Below, in pieces: positions 9,869 to 22,369 of a DNA stretch of 64,000 bases; position 1 is the first letter of the stretch, and every line of letters starts with the position of its first letter. Below the pieces are notes generated by a model, which was given only the letters and a program-made list of their open reading frames with translations, made no database searches and was not told the origin of the DNA. Origin of the DNA: Arion vulgaris (taxonomy: Eukaryota; Mollusca; Gastropoda; Stylommatophora; Arionidae); NCBI GenBank assembly GCA_020796225.1, contig CM036759.1, positions 62,900,590 through 62,964,589 on the forward strand. Reading direction: 5' to 3'. The position numbers and the translations under genes were made by a program.

Positions 9869-12800
9869 TTTCTTCTTCAAACATTCCATATTGACCACTT
9901 GTTAACCACTCTTTATCTTCTTCTTCGAACATTCCATATTGACCACTTGTTAACCACTCTTTGTCTTCTTCTTCGAACATTCCATATTGACCACTTGTTA
10001 ACCACTCTTTGTCTTCTTCTTCGAACGCTCCATATTGACCACTTGTTAACCACTCTTGTCTTCTTCTTCGAACGCTCCACATCGACCACTTGTTAACCAC
10101 TCTTTGTCTTCTTCTTCGAACGCTCCATATTGACCACTTGTTAACCACTCTTTGTCTTCTTCTTCGAACGCTCCACATTGACCACTTGTTAGCCACTCTT
10201 TGTCTTCTTCTTCGAACACTCCACATTGACCACTTGTTAACCACTCTTTGTCTTCTTCTTCGAACGCTCCATATTGACCACTTGTTAACCACTCTTTGTC
10301 TTCTTCTTCGAACATTCCATATTGACCATTTGTTAACCACTCTTTGTCTTCTTCTTCGAACGCTCCATATTGACCACTTGTTAACCACTCTTTGTCTTCT
10401 TCTTCGAACGCTCCATATTGACCACTTGTTAACCACTCTTTGTCTTCTTCTTCGAACATTCCATATTGACCATTTGTTAACCACTCTTTGTCTTCTTCTT
10501 CGAACGCTCCATATTGACCACTTGTTAACCACTCTTTGTCTTCTTCTTCAACGCTCCACATCGACCACTTGTTAACCACTCTTTGTCTTCTTCTTCGAAC
10601 GCTCCACATTGACCACTTGTTAGCCACTCTTTGTCTTCTTCTTCGAACTCTCCACATCGACTACTTGTTAGCCACTCTTTGTCTTCTTCTTCGAACACTC
10701 CACATTGACCACTTGTTAACCACTCTTTGTCTTCTTCTTCGAACGCTCCACATCGACCACTTGTTAACCACTCTTTGTCTTCTTCTTCGAACACTCCACA
10801 TTGACCACTTGTTAACCACTCTTTGTCTTCTTCTTCGAACTCTCCACATCGACTACTTGTTAGCCACTCTTTGTCTTCTTCTTCGAACTCTCCACATCGA
10901 CCACTTGTTAACCACTCTTTGTCTTCTTCTTCGAACACTCCACATTGACTACTTGTTAACCACTCTTTGTCTTCTTCTTCAACGCTCCATATTGACCACT
11001 TGTTAACCACTCTTTGTCTTCTTCTTCGAACATTCCATATTGACCACTTGTTAACCACTCTTTGTCTTCTTCTTCGAACATTCCATATTGACCACTTGTT
11101 AGCCACTCTTTGTCTTCTTCTTCGAACATTCCATATTGACCACTTGTTAACCACTCTTTGTCTTCTTCTTCAAACATTCCATATTGACTACTTGTTAACC
11201 ACTCTTTGTGTTCTTCTTCGAACGCTCCATATTGACCACTTGTTAACCACTCTTTGTCTTCTTCTTCGAACGCTCCACATCGACCACTTGTTAACCACTC
11301 TTTGTCTTCTTCTTCGAACACTCCACATTGACTACTTGTTAACCACTCTTTGTCTTCTTCTTCGAACGCTCCACATCGACTACTTGTTAGCCACTCTTTG
11401 TCTTCTTCTTCGAACATTCCATATTGACCACTTGTTAACCACTCTTTGTCTTCTTCTTCAAACGCTCCATATTGACCACTTGTTAACCACTCTTTGTCTT
11501 CTTCTTCGAACGCTCCACATTGACCACTTGTTAGCCACTCTTTGTCTTCTTCTTCGAACACTCCACATTGACCACTTGTTAACCACTCTTTGTCTTCTTC
11601 TTCGAACGCTCCATATTGACCACTTGTTAACCACTCTTTGTCTTCTTCTTCGAACGCTCCACATTGACCACTTGTTAGCCACTCTTTGTCTTCTTCTTCG
11701 AACACTCCACATTGACCACTTGTTAACCACTCTTTGTCTTCTTCTTCGAACGCTCCATATTGACCACTTGTTAACCACTCTTTGTCTTCTTCTTCGAACA
11801 TTCCATATTGACCACTTGTTAACCACTCTTTGTCTTCTTCTTCGAACGCTCCATATTGACCACTTGTTAACCACTCTTTGTCTTCTTCTTCGAACGCTCC
11901 ATATTGACCACTTGTTAACCACTCTTTGTCTTCTTCTTCGAACATTCCATATTGACCATTTGTTAACCACTCTTTGTCTTCTTCTTCGAACGCTCCATAT
12001 TGACCACTTGTTAACCACTCTTTGTCTTCTTCTTCGAACGCTCCACATCGACCACTTGTTAACCACTTTTGTCTTCTTCTTCGAACGCTCCACATTGACC
12101 ACTTGTTAGCCACTCTTTGTCTTCTTCTTCGAACTCTCCACATCGACTACTTGTTAGCCACTCTTTGTCTTCTTCTTCGAACACTCCACATTGACCACTT
12201 GTTAACCACTCTTTGTCTTCTTCTTCGAACGCTCCACATCGACCACTTGTTAACCACTCTTTGTCTTCTTCTTCGAACGCTCCACATTGACCACTTGTTA
12301 GCCACTCTTTGTCTTCTTCTTCGAACTCTCCACATCGACTACTTGTTAGCCACTCTTTGTCTTCTTCTTCGAACTCTCCACATCGACCACTTGTTAACCA
12401 CTCTTTGTCTTCTTCTTCGAACACTCCACATTGACTACTTGTTAACCACTCTTTGTCTTCTTCTTCAACGCTCCATATTGACCACTTGTTAACCACTCTT
12501 TGTCTTCTTCTTCGAACATTCCATATTGACCACTTGTTAACCACTCTTGTCTTCTTCGAGACATTCCATATTGACCACTTGTTAGCCACTCTTTGTCTTC
12601 TTCTTCGAACATTCCATATTGACCACTTGTTAAACCACTCTTTGTCTTCTTCTTCAAACATTCCATATTGACTACTTGTTAACCACTCTTTGTGTTCTTC
12701 TTCGAACGCTCCATATTGACCACTTGTTAACCACTCTTTGTCTTCTTTCTTGAATTTCCATTCGACCACTTTTAACCACTCTTTGTCTTCTTCTTCAAGT

Positions 12801-13435
12801 CACATCGACCACATTGTTAACCACTCTTGCTTCTTCTTGAACACTCCACATTGACTACTTGTTAACCACTCTTGTCTTCTTCTCAACGCTCCACATCGAC
12901 TACTTGTTAGCCACTCTTTGTCTTCTTCTTCGAACATTCCATATTGACCACTTGTTAACCACTCTTTGTCTTCTTCTTCGAACACTCCACATTGACTACT
13001 TGTTAACCACTCTTTGTCTTCTTCTTCGAACGCTCCACATCGACTACTTGTTAGCCAATCTTTGTCTTTCTTCGAACATTCCATATTGACCACTTGTTAA
13101 CCATCTTTGTTTCTTCTTCGAACGCTCCATATTGACCACTTGTTAACCACTTTGTTTCTTCTTCAGAACGCCCACATTGACCACTTGTTAACCACTCTTT
13201 GCTTCTTCTTCAACATTCCATATTGACCACTTGTTAACCATCTTTGTCTTCTTCTTCGAACGCTCCATATTGACCACTTGTTAACCACTCTTTATCTTCT
13301 TCTTCGAACATTCCATATTGACCACTTGTTAACCACTCTTTGTCTTCTTCTTCGAACATTCCATATTGACCACTTGTTAACCACTCTTTGTCTTCTTCTT
13401 CGAACGCTCCACATTGACCACTTGTTAACCATCTT
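9869..13435. repeat. 48-bp satellite array, about 74 copies
   Basis: The unit is 48 bp and includes 'ccacttgttaaccactc' plus a (CTT)n/(GAA)n segment. Read on the minus strand it equals the last part of SINE-C with its GAA tail plus a few bases. The SINE body follows directly at 13436-13640, so this is an expanded SINE 3' end. Main variants differ at ATATTG/ACATTG/ACATCG, GTTAACC/GTTAGCC and ATTCC/GCTCC. A block near 10540-11460 is repeated near 12026-12750 at an offset of 1486 bp, including the same 2-bp loss at 10982 and 12468. Units between about 12740 and 13260 are worn. Since 48 is divisible by 3, open frames of up to 395 codons arise on both strands. Confidence 0.97.
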
Positions 13436-13640
13436 TGTGATTTGTATTTGGTTCGAGCCTAACATGATTGTACGTTGTACCAGTTTGCACCTACAAGTAG
13501 GCCAGCACATCCGATTTCTGCGACATTTTTTATTTACTAGGGTAGCTTCATAGGCCGTACCTCAGTCGCCTTTGACGACATGCCATGTAGGTCGCAGTGT
13601 TACTGTTCTTTGCTCCCCTTGTGAGCTCCGGCAACACACG
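13436..13640 (-). mobile_element. SINE-C body bearing the expanded tail
   Basis: The minus-strand sense runs from a GCCGGAGCTC-like head through the core (near 13590: GCATGTCGTCAAAGGCGACTGA) to the segment 'gatttgtatttggttcgagcc', then straight into the 48-bp array. It is the same family as 21989-22216 and 32177-32421, where flanking duplications prove mobility. Confidence 0.75.
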
Positions 13641-13825
13641 GCGAATCCATGACAGAATGACGACAAAATTATAATTGAAAAGTAAACATCAACAAGTGGA
13701 TACTATCAGAGCACAGGATAGAATTTTACTGGAAATTCATTGCAACCAACATTTCATTTATGGTTCAAGAAGCAGGTAAAATAGTAAGTAGCGAACTTTT
13801 CTTTAGTAACTCGTTACTTTTGGTT
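13641..13825. other. Unassigned spacer
   Basis: Ordinary AT-rich sequence with no recognised repeat. Confidence 0.4.
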
Positions 13826-14515
13826 AGTTAGTTAGTTTGTTCCTTTCGTGCCAAAGGCGGCACATACATCAGAGGTTTTAGATCTCCATGTGATGCGGTT
13901 CGTTGCTAGCAGTTGGAGATCTTGTATGGTTTTACATCCCAATAGTTTACTTTCTTGTTGGATGGTTCTTCGAAGAGTGGTCTTTGGTCTTCCACGTTTT
14001 CTTTTCCCAACTGGTGACCACATAAGGACTTGTCGATTTAGTCTCTTTTGTCTGATCTAAGAACATGACCTAAATATTTCCACCTTCGTTTCCTTATAAT
14101 ATTTGATGTGGATTGTTGCTGTGTTCTATCTCTCACTGTGTTGTTTGAAACGAAATCACTCCATTTTACTTTCCGTAATTTTCGGTGACATTTATTCTCA
14201 AAGCTGTCCAGTTTCTTATCAATTTTGTTTGTTGATTTCCAACATTCACATCTGTATATCAGTACAGGAATCACACAGGACCTAAACAATTTAACTTTCG
14301 TATATATACTAAGGTCTTCAAATTGCCAGATATTTGTTAACTTAGTGAAGGCACTAGCTGCTATAGCAATACAGGAGTTTATTTCTTTCATCGTGTCTCC
14401 GTTATTTGACATTTTACTACCCAAATATGTCAAATGTTTAACTTTCTCCAGTTTTTTGGCCTTGGCAGAATTAATCTGGAGACCAACCTGCTCTGCAAGT
14501 TGAAGAATGTATTGT
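13826..14515 (-). pseudogene. LINE ORF2 C-terminal region with CTAA tail
   Basis: The minus strand reads TYLGSKMSNNGDTMKEI, then RKRRWKYLGHVLRSDKRD, then (in another frame) WSPVGKRKRGRPKTTLRRT and a tail of AACTAACTAACTAAC type at 13826-13840. The YLGS...RRW.YLGHVLR...GKRKRGRPKTT series is the standard C-terminus of endonuclease-RT LINEs. A frameshift near 14038 splits it, and the 5' part is missing. Confidence 0.8.
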
Positions 14516-14904
14516 ATATATAATTATAGTGTTCTGACTTTCAGAATAAGTTGTTCAGTGTCTTCTATTTTTTCCTTCAACTCCTAATGCTGTACAAAAC
14601 CCAAAAAATTTGCCTTTTTTATCTAGATACAAGTTGTACATTTTGCCTGAGATTGTGATTTTTGCAACTTGGGGTTTTGAAAAAAGGTTGTTCATGCACC
14701 CTTTATGACATCTATTCTTTCCTTGATTGTGCCAGTGTCTGCATCATTTTTCTTTGAGTGTCTCTGATTATATTTCTCTATTGCACTATCACATCAAATA
14801 TTCAGAGATAGTACAAAATTGCTCTCAGAAATTGTCAAATAATCACAAAGCTGGCATTGAAATGGAAGGCAAATGTTTCAAGAAAGAAAGGGCAATCCTG
14901 AAAT
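14516..14904. other. AT-rich spacer
   Basis: No recognised element; short open stretches only. Confidence 0.4.
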
Positions 14905-15480
14905 TTCTTCTTCAGCGATCTCTGGTCGTGCGCTTACTTTACTGTGGACCAAAAACTTGGTAGTCAGCTCCAGGTCTGTCAGGTTTCCCCGAAGTTTAGT
15001 TTTAAGGTCGTCTGGGTATGGCCGCATGCTGCTTCTCAGTTCGCACAGGAGAAGCTCCAGTGTCTGTTCTGCCTGCTGACACTGGCAGAGAGCTGTTTGA
15101 CTTATTCCTAGTCTATATTAGTGTTTGTTGAGACTGCAGTGTCCTGTACGTAGGTGAAATAACCTGGTCTGTTCTGCTTAGGTCTTTGAGGAGTCTTTTC
15201 CATAATCATATCCAGTGTTTGTCTTCCAGCCTACTGCAGATTTTCTCTGTATGGGGGTTTTGACCTTAAAAGACAGGGGTTGGTAAATTTGCTCTTTGGG
15301 ACTGCCCTCCTTAGCCAAGACATCGGCACGCATTTCCTGCAATGCCACAGTGAGATGGAATCCACTGCAAGTGAATTTCTGCCTTTTCTGAAAGCTCAGA
15401 GAGTTCTCTTTTTAGGCTCTGTACTGTGCTGTCAGCGGATTTAGCCTCCAGGGCGTGTATATAGTAGTGAAGACCAACAT
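14905..15480 (-). pseudogene. LINE RNase H and 3' end fragment
   Basis: The minus strand shows LEAKSADSTVQSLKREL, HLQWIPSHCGIAGN (about 15330), and later CQQAEQTLELLLCELR with RPYPDDLKTKLRG (about 15000). This is the RNase H and knuckle tail of the RT/RNase H LINE group. It ends in GAAGAAG at about 14905. Several frame changes are present. Confidence 0.7.
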
Positions 15481-16165
15481 CTATATTTGAATACACAAAA
15501 ACAAAAATAATGTCAACTGACAAAGCAAAAGGCTCACCTAACATCCAAGTAAACAATGAAGAACTCCAAGTGTAGAGATCTACAAATATCTGGGCTCAAT
15601 AATTAACAATAACGGTGACTGCTCCAAAGAGATCTCAAGAAGATTGGCAATAACAATCAAGAAGTTAAACACAATGAAGAACATGTGGCAAAGCACCAGC
15701 AAAATACTAAAATTAAAAATATAGAGAGCATGCATTTTCCCAGTGGCTACTTATGGTTGTGAATTGTGGACTATTACACAAAAATTAAGAACGAAAATCC
15801 AGTCCTTCGAAACTAAATGCTACAGAAAGATCCTATGAATACCATGGACAGAAAAAGAAAGAACACTGATGTCTCGAAAGAACTAAATGTTAAAAAGAAT
15901 TGGCTGATAAACAACATACTATACAGACAAATTAGATACTTTGGTCACATCAAGCGTCACGATGGCCTGGAAAGAACAATACTAGAGGGCAGGGTCCCAG
16001 GACGCAGAGGCAGACCAAGAAGAAGATGGCTACAAGATATTAAAGAAACCATGAACATGACCATCGACGAAATGGGTGAACTGACAAGAAACAGTGAATT
16101 TCAGATGTGCTGCAAAGAGAGCAACGTCCTATAAAGGATACGCACCTTGATGATGATGGCGTGTA
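15481..16165 (+). pseudogene. LINE ORF2 C-terminus (same family as 38392-38933)
   Basis: The frame EIYKYLGSIINNNGDCSKEISRR is followed by MKNMWQSTSKILKLK, ACIFPVATYGCELWTI and, after a frame change, FGHIKRHDGLERTILEGRV and GRRGRPRRRWLQDIKETM. The 3' end is rich in GATGATG (about 16155). The minus-strand copy at 38392-38933 is nearly the same at protein level. A TAG follows the first block and a second interruption lies near 15725. Confidence 0.85.
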
Positions 16166-16184
16166 TAGATGACAGTTGGGCCAA

Positions 16185-17770
16185 AGGCGCATAAGGACAA
16201 CGCCGCACCAGGATTGGTGAACTGGTACTAATCGAGATCCTGCTCCACCTCCACATGGTGACCCTGGTAACAGACATTGGTTCCTGTCTGGCTAAGCGGG
16301 TAGAGATCGAGGGAGAGCTACTCTGGTATGGGTAGGGATACAGACGTGGTCACGTTGGATGAGATTTATCGCAACACAGACGAGCAGAATCCCAGAGTAA
16401 GTATTAAGGCACATCTCTCCTGGCCGATGGGAAAAGCTGAATAAATAAAAACAAATCTTTAGAATAGACAATGTACGAGTCATCAGGAGATTCATGTCCC
16501 CCAGAAACAATGGTCACACCAAATTTGCCAGCTATCTGCAAGAATCGTAGGAAAAGATGCAATGTGTCGTGACAACACAAGAGAAGTTTGCAGTAAACTC
16601 TATCAGAGGCCAAGCGTAGACACATTTTTTGAGTAAGGTTCGCTGAACGCAAATCCTAAAGTTGCGTTCTTGTGCCTAACGTAACTGCCTTCCCTGGAAC
16701 ACCGGGCACGGTACTGATAAATAACATCACCGGAAAAATAGAGGAGTGTGATGTTGGCGAGCGCAAAATCTAAGTTGCGCTGATAGCGTCTAATGAAACG
16801 ACCCTCTACATTATTTATGCGCAGCCCCAGTCCAGTGTTTCCCGGAGCCAGGGAATGTGCAGAGTAGAAACTGTAAATTGCCAAGTGCCGACACGCCTCT
16901 CAAAACGGCTGAGAATGTTCCCTCCGGAATAAATTCACCGTGGCTAGAAAAGTAAGGCCGATAATGTAAAGGTTTGACTGGTCGTTCAAAGCCAAACAAT
17001 GGCGAAAGCTGACACTTTTCGGATGCGATCATCATACACTGGTACGATGACATCTAAACACTAAGGCTCAGATCAAATAACGACCAATTAAAAAAGCCTA
17101 AATTTTATCGTTCGTGTGGCAAGACCATGTGCACGAAATGACTGAGAAATGTTCCTTATCCGGAACGACCTCACATCGTCAGACAGGGTGCACAGTGTAG
17201 ACATACTCTTAGGCGTAGATCATAAAGTACAAATATACGGCGAAAAATGATCGTTAAAGAGCAATGAACACACGAAGCAGACGGCAAGTGATCGTTCCAA
17301 TAACTAGTCCTAGAAGGGTTGCCACCGAAGGATAAGCACCTGAGCTACAATTGGTACTGAAGGCTTGTGCACGTATATCACGTTCTGATGTTTGGGTGTT
17401 TATATATCACAATAGAATGATAAAAACGGCTTAAGAACGATTGAGAGAGAGAAGGTTTGTAAATGTTTCTATACCGAAACGACCTCATCCAGTCAGAATT
17501 TTCTGTACAGTAGTAAATGCTTTTTGGCGTAGATCCAAGCCCAAATAGACGGCGTGAAACCGATCATTAAAGAGAAATGTACTCACGATGTGTGGAAAGT
17601 GTTTGACTGTCGGCAGGAGAGACTCGAACATTTTCAAAATTCGAAAACTTCGGTTTCGGATGCGCTCGTCCAACACTAGTAGAGGTTTAACTGGGGCGCA
17701 ACGCTCTACTCGCACTTGGCAGCGGCTGTTTATATATCACAAAAAGAATGATTAAAATGGCCGAGAACGA
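16185..17770 (+). mobile_element. Retroelement B, near full length
   Basis: The head at 16185 ('aaggcgcataaggacaacg') runs to the shared 3' end at about 17705-17770 ('ggctgtttatatatcac'). Sense is plus. The middle around 17330-17460 is rearranged. No coding frame is supported. Confidence 0.65.
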
Positions 17771-18587
17771 ACCACACGGTCTATGTGTTCTATAAAAGCA
17801 ATACTTTATTAAAAATCGCAACTATAGTTATTTCGTTGCCCACGACCTCTCCAACACCTCTGAACACAAAATCACTGCTGCGGTTGAAGTATCGATAATA
17901 CGAGTATTGGGGTAGAACCATGTTAAATCGTCATTTGTGGGGTTGACCAGTCCTCACGCTTCTTCGACCCACCTATTTATGCGGTCGAGATCTCTCTCTC
18001 GCAATCACCGCTTAGAATGATGTACCAGATTTCCCCATAAATACTGCTGTTGTTCTTATTCATTTGGAAATATGATTCATGCCACCTTAGCGTGGGTGTG
18101 CTTCGTCACATCTTTAGCGCCATTTGGAGCTCTAGTGCTTATCCTTCGGCGATGTGTCCAGTTGTAGCCAGCGTTTGCTGTGTTCGCTCTCCGTCAGCCT
18201 TGGGCTGTCCTATCTGACCTGCAAGGCTGCAGGTTGCTATTTTCTTTTAGGGTAGCTACCCTTAGACAACCTTCCCTCCCGGGTTGTTAAGCGTCATCTG
18301 CCCATATTACCATTCTTTTTTGGACTACTTGGTGTGCCTGCCGTACAGTTTTGTGTACGGTTTGCTCCGATAACATTTGATTGTCCCCAGTCGAACTACA
18401 ATGCAGTAGTAGGTCGATACCTGACTGGCATGGTATGCACCAGGAAAGAGAAAGACCAAGAAAAAGATTGATGCAATATGTAATACACGAATTACAAATG
18501 CCGGATTCAAATTCGGGGCAGCTTTCATATAATGGAGATTTTTTTAAAAATGAAAGTGGTTCCGATTAGGACATGCATACTGAATAA
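17771..18587. other. Unassigned sequence
   Basis: It starts with a TATAAAAGCAATACTTTATT stretch at about 17791 and includes a small 'gggtagctaccc' palindrome near 18250. I could not assign it to a family. A short frame near 18430 (HQERERPRKRL) may be another LINE end, but the evidence is thin. Confidence 0.35.
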
Positions 18588-18860
18588 ATAAATAAATAAT
18601 GATCAATCAAGTACCGTGCCTGCCGACGTAGGCGATCACGTCTCTCTGCTTGGTGCATGTAATCAGTTCTGACGTCGAACCATGATGTCAGGCCATCCAG
18701 CATCTTCTCCTTCTGTCTTCCGCGATCTTTCCTTCCCTGAATTTTACCTGTTGTTACCAAATGTTCTAAACCTTCTCTTCGCATTGTATGCCCGAAGAAC
18801 CTTGATTGTCGGATTCTTATTCTTTTGATAAGGTTTCTCTGTGTGCAGGCCGATAGCACG
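18588..18860 (-). pseudogene. LINE ORF2 C-terminus with TTTA tail
   Basis: The minus strand reads CTQRNLIKRIRIRQSRFFGH, then MRREGLEHLVTTGKIQGRKDRGRQ and MLDGLTSWFDVRTDYMHQ. It ends in a tail of TTTATTTATTTATTC type at 18583-18600. The same family is present at greater length at 56010-57004. Confidence 0.8.
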
Positions 18861-19384
18861 AAAATAATTATGATACAAACACTAATTAAAAAGAATATGA
18901 AATTGTAGTCTTTTAACTGTTAAATAACTTTGTTGACATTTACATGTGATTGTTTTCATTAGACGCAATTTTATGTGATCATGCTTCACACAATTTAAAT
19001 TAGCAACAATTGTTTTCACTTAATTACCATGTATCTACACAACTTTTTCATTCTATAATCTAGCAATCATTGGGAAATAATTATAAACTTGAAACGTTCA
19101 GTCTACGAAGTAAGATTACACATGGGACATAACTCTAACAATGTGAATTTGAACGTAACAAAAATGAATATCTTGGATAATTGAGACTGATTCTTGCCGT
19201 TGATCTCAAATGTGATTCTCTATGTAGGTAGAACGATATAATCTAGTGAAATTCCTTAAAATTTAAAAGTAACATAGGAAATATAAAGAATTATTGTACA
19301 TAAATTAGACATATTGCTTGCGTGCACATCATACATCATTACTTTTCTAGGCAAAACACGTAATTACAAAGTTTGAAAGTACTT
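18861..19384. other. AT-rich spacer
   Basis: No repeat or gene motif recognised. Confidence 0.4.
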
Positions 19385-19600
19385 TTCTAGGGTAAGCTAC
19401 CCTAGTTCAGTAGTCAGTAGTTGCCTAGTAAATAAAATGCTGGCTCTAAATCGGATGTGCTGGCCTAGTCACAGAGTCACTGTCCATAGGCGCATAACTT
19501 GGCACAACGTAAAATCGTTCTTAGACTCAGATCACATACAAACCACACAGATTGGTTTAAAAAGTGGTCGTATGGAGCTTTCTGGAAGAAGAAGATATAT
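19385..19600 (+). mobile_element. Diverged SINE-C
   Basis: It shows 'atcggatgtgctggcctag', 'cacaacgtaaaatcgttctt' and a GGAAGAAGAAGA tail at 19580-19600. The 5' third is worn or missing. Confidence 0.6.
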
Positions 19601-19889
19601 TTGCTTGTGGTATGTGAAACACGTAAAAAGATTGTGTACCATGTATGTTAGTTTGTAACGGTACCGGTACCAACTGTTGGCCCAACGATACTTCGTTTTT
19701 TTAAACATGTTTCGCATTTGCTTCATAGTTTTACCACAGTCTTCCCTTTTATAAATTATGGTATTTGTGCAAATGAAAACAAAATGATAGAAAACCTTCG
19801 TTGCTTTCAGTTCAGTCTCTGCTAGTGCTAAGAAAATTCAGCAACTAAAGTATTATGTATTTTTCTTCGCGTTTATTCTTCTATGCGAC

Positions 19890-21335
19890 CAATTTCACCA
19901 ATGACAATGTAACCATTCTTATTGTGAAATATAATTGATCTTTGACAAGAACGACTAACGTTAAACCACTGTTGGTAGGCCCCTACTTGTGTATGGTACC
20001 ATATACATGTAGGTCAGGGCTTCCGCTTTTCTCCTACGGGGGTGTTTTGAGTTTGTTTCGCTGACAGTCAGTCCCCCACACTTCCCCTTCCTTTGTGTAT
20101 TCATTGCTCTTTACCGATCAATTTTCACCGTATATTTGCGCTTTATGATCTACGCCTAAGAGTATGTCTACACTCAGTGTCACTGTGCACTCTTTCTGAC
20201 TATGCGAGATTGTTCCGGATTAGGAACACTTCTCAGTCATTTGGGGCACTTAGGCTTGTCACACAAATGATCAATTTTATGCTTTTTAATTGGCCCTTTT
20301 TTTATCTGAGCCACATTGTTTGGATGTCATCATACTAGTGTATGATGATTGCATCTGAAAAGTGTCAGCCTTTGCCAATGTTTGAATTTGTACGACCAGT
20401 CAAACCTTTACATTATTGGCTTGACTTTTTTAGCCACGGTGAGGTTGTACCGGATTAGGAGTGTTCTCAGCCATTTGAAGACACGTGTCATCACTTGATA
20501 ATTTGCGATTTGTACTCTGCATTTTCCCTGGCCCGGGAAACACTGAACTGGGGCTGCACACAAGTAGACCATTGGGTAATTTTATTGTGTGTTAGAAACG
20601 CAACTTAAATTTTGTGTTCGTCAACATTATCCACCCTAGTCCTTCCAGGGAGCGCAGTTTAGTCAATCACAGTGGCGGCTCATGATCATTTTTGTTGGTG
20701 GTGCCAGACAAACATTTTAGGACAAATTATGGTTGTGGGTTAGGTTATATTTTAACTTATAAAATAATAAATACACGTTACACATTACTTTTGGTGGGCC
20801 CGCACCGTAGTCCCTTAATGACGAGCCGCAACTGGTCTATCATAAGAACGTAACTTTAGGATTTGTGCTCTTTGACATTACGAATAAGTGTATCTGCACT
20901 TGAACTTCTATATGAAGTATACTGCAATCTTCCCTAATGTCGTCACGACACGCTACATTGTTCTCAATGATTTTTTCAGAGAGTTGGCTGCTTGCAGAGA
21001 GCTGGCAATTCTAGTGCGGCCATGGACTCCAGGGGAAGTGAATATATGTTTACGGATGTCTCATCCTTTGTTTACATTATGAAATCTTTCCATTAGACAT
21101 CGGCCAGGAGATGTCTGCTTTTATTTAGGATTTTGTATCTGTATACTGTGATTGTGCTTGCACTACTACCTATACCTGTAGCTCTCCCTCAATCCCTGCC
21201 CACTTAGCCAGACAGGATCCTCTGTCTGTTTCCAGGGTCCCCATGTGGAGGTTGGGTAGGGTCTTGATTAGTGTCAACTCACTGAACCTGGCGCAACGCT
21301 GTCTCTATGACCCTGTATTATGTATTGAATAAACA
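19890..21335 (-). mobile_element. Retroelement B, near full length
   Basis: The 3' end is at the left (19915-19960, 'ttcttattgtgaaatataat') and the head at the right ('agccagacaggatcctctgt' at about 21211, then 'ggcgcaacgctgtctct' at about 21290). A short unrelated insertion lies at about 20660-20840. Small open frames within it are not coding. Confidence 0.6.
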
Positions 21336-21973
21336 CTAAGTAAACAGTTTAAAACAGAATACAAGGCATGATTTGGGTTTCCATTTTTGTGTCTACTAAG
21401 ATTGTGGATGGGAAGTCTATGACTAAACACAATAAAACTGGCAGTCAGTCATCAGTGGAAGGAAAGGGAAATGCACACATAGAAGTAAATTATATAAAGG
21501 GCATTATATAATGTTTCCCTGCATCTGAATAGTAAAAATATAAATCCAAGAAGTTTTAATGAAAAATAATTGAGCCAACAGAAAATTGTTAAAGACAGCA
21601 TGAATGCAGATGCTGCTGAACTGGGAAGAGCAATCAAAATCACCAGATCTGGATGCTTGTCAGTGTATGATGTTGGACAGCTGTGGGAACAGTCTTGTTG
21701 ACTATGTAGGCTACGTTTGTTATTATAATCATGTTGCTCCATATTTGCTGCCAGCTTTTGTGGGAGAGTAAACAGCAGACCTAAAGAAATGGTGAGAGTG
21801 GAACATTAATATTGAAGAAAAAACTGTAAATAATCAAAACAATTAGGGAAAGACTAAGAATAAATTAAAAAGTAATTGGAGCAAGTAGCAGATTTCTGAT
21901 CTGAAGAAGAATAGGTGAGACTGAGAAGAATATGTCAAGGTGAAACATTTACTTAATTGCATGTAGTAATCTC
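21336..21973. other. Unassigned AT-rich sequence
   Basis: A 96-codon open stretch on the minus strand (21452-21742) has no recognised motif. No repeat shared with the rest of the window was seen. Confidence 0.35.
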
Positions 21974-21988
21974 ATATGGCTCGGTCAC

Positions 21989-22216
21989 CTGTGTGGTGCC
22001 GGGCCCAAGGAAGCAAAGAATAGTACTACTGTGACCTACAATGCATGTAGTAAGAGGGGACCTAGGGATGCTACCCTAGTAAATAAAAAACAGCGTAGAA
22101 ATCGGATGTGCTGGCCTACTTGTAGGCACATAACTGGCACAGCGTACAATTGCTCTTAGGCTCAGATCATGCAGAGTGGTTGACAAGTGGTCGATGTGGA
22201 ACGTTTGAAGAAGAAG
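21989..22216 (+). mobile_element. SINE-C copy with 15-bp duplication
   Basis: 228 bp, starting near CTGTGTGGTGCCGGGCCC, with the core GCATGTAGTAAGAGG, then 'ggctcagatcatgcagag' and a GAAGAAG tail. The flanks ATATGGCTCGGTCAC (21974-21988) and ATATGGCTTGGTCAC (22217-22231) differ at one base. This copy gives the clearest ends for the family. Confidence 0.88.
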
Positions 22217-22369
22217 ATATGGCTTGGTCACTCTCCCCAGAAATGACACACCTACTGAGAGTATTGCACAAAGCATGAACTCCGTAGTTCCTGCAAAAAT
22301 CCTAAGGGATCTCCAAGAAAAATACAATCAGGAACTGAATAATGCAGTCCAAATTCTAACCCAAGACCG

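Noticed and set aside
10956..12143. 395-codon minus-strand open frame with 16-residue EEEDKEWLTSGQYGMF-type repeats, and mirror frames on the plus strand
   Set aside because: Frames of similar length exist on both strands and in several phases because the unit is 48 bp. They arise from a SINE tail, with no supported start context or partner exons.
9869..13435. CRISPR-like array
   Set aside because: Units are contiguous with no unique spacers, and the host is eukaryotic.
17791..18300. LTR retrotransposon end suggested by TATAAAAGCAATACTTTATT
   Set aside because: No TG...CA pair, primer-binding site or second LTR could be found.
21452..21742. 96-codon minus-strand frame
   Set aside because: No motif, no neighbouring exon signals and AT-rich composition; likely chance.
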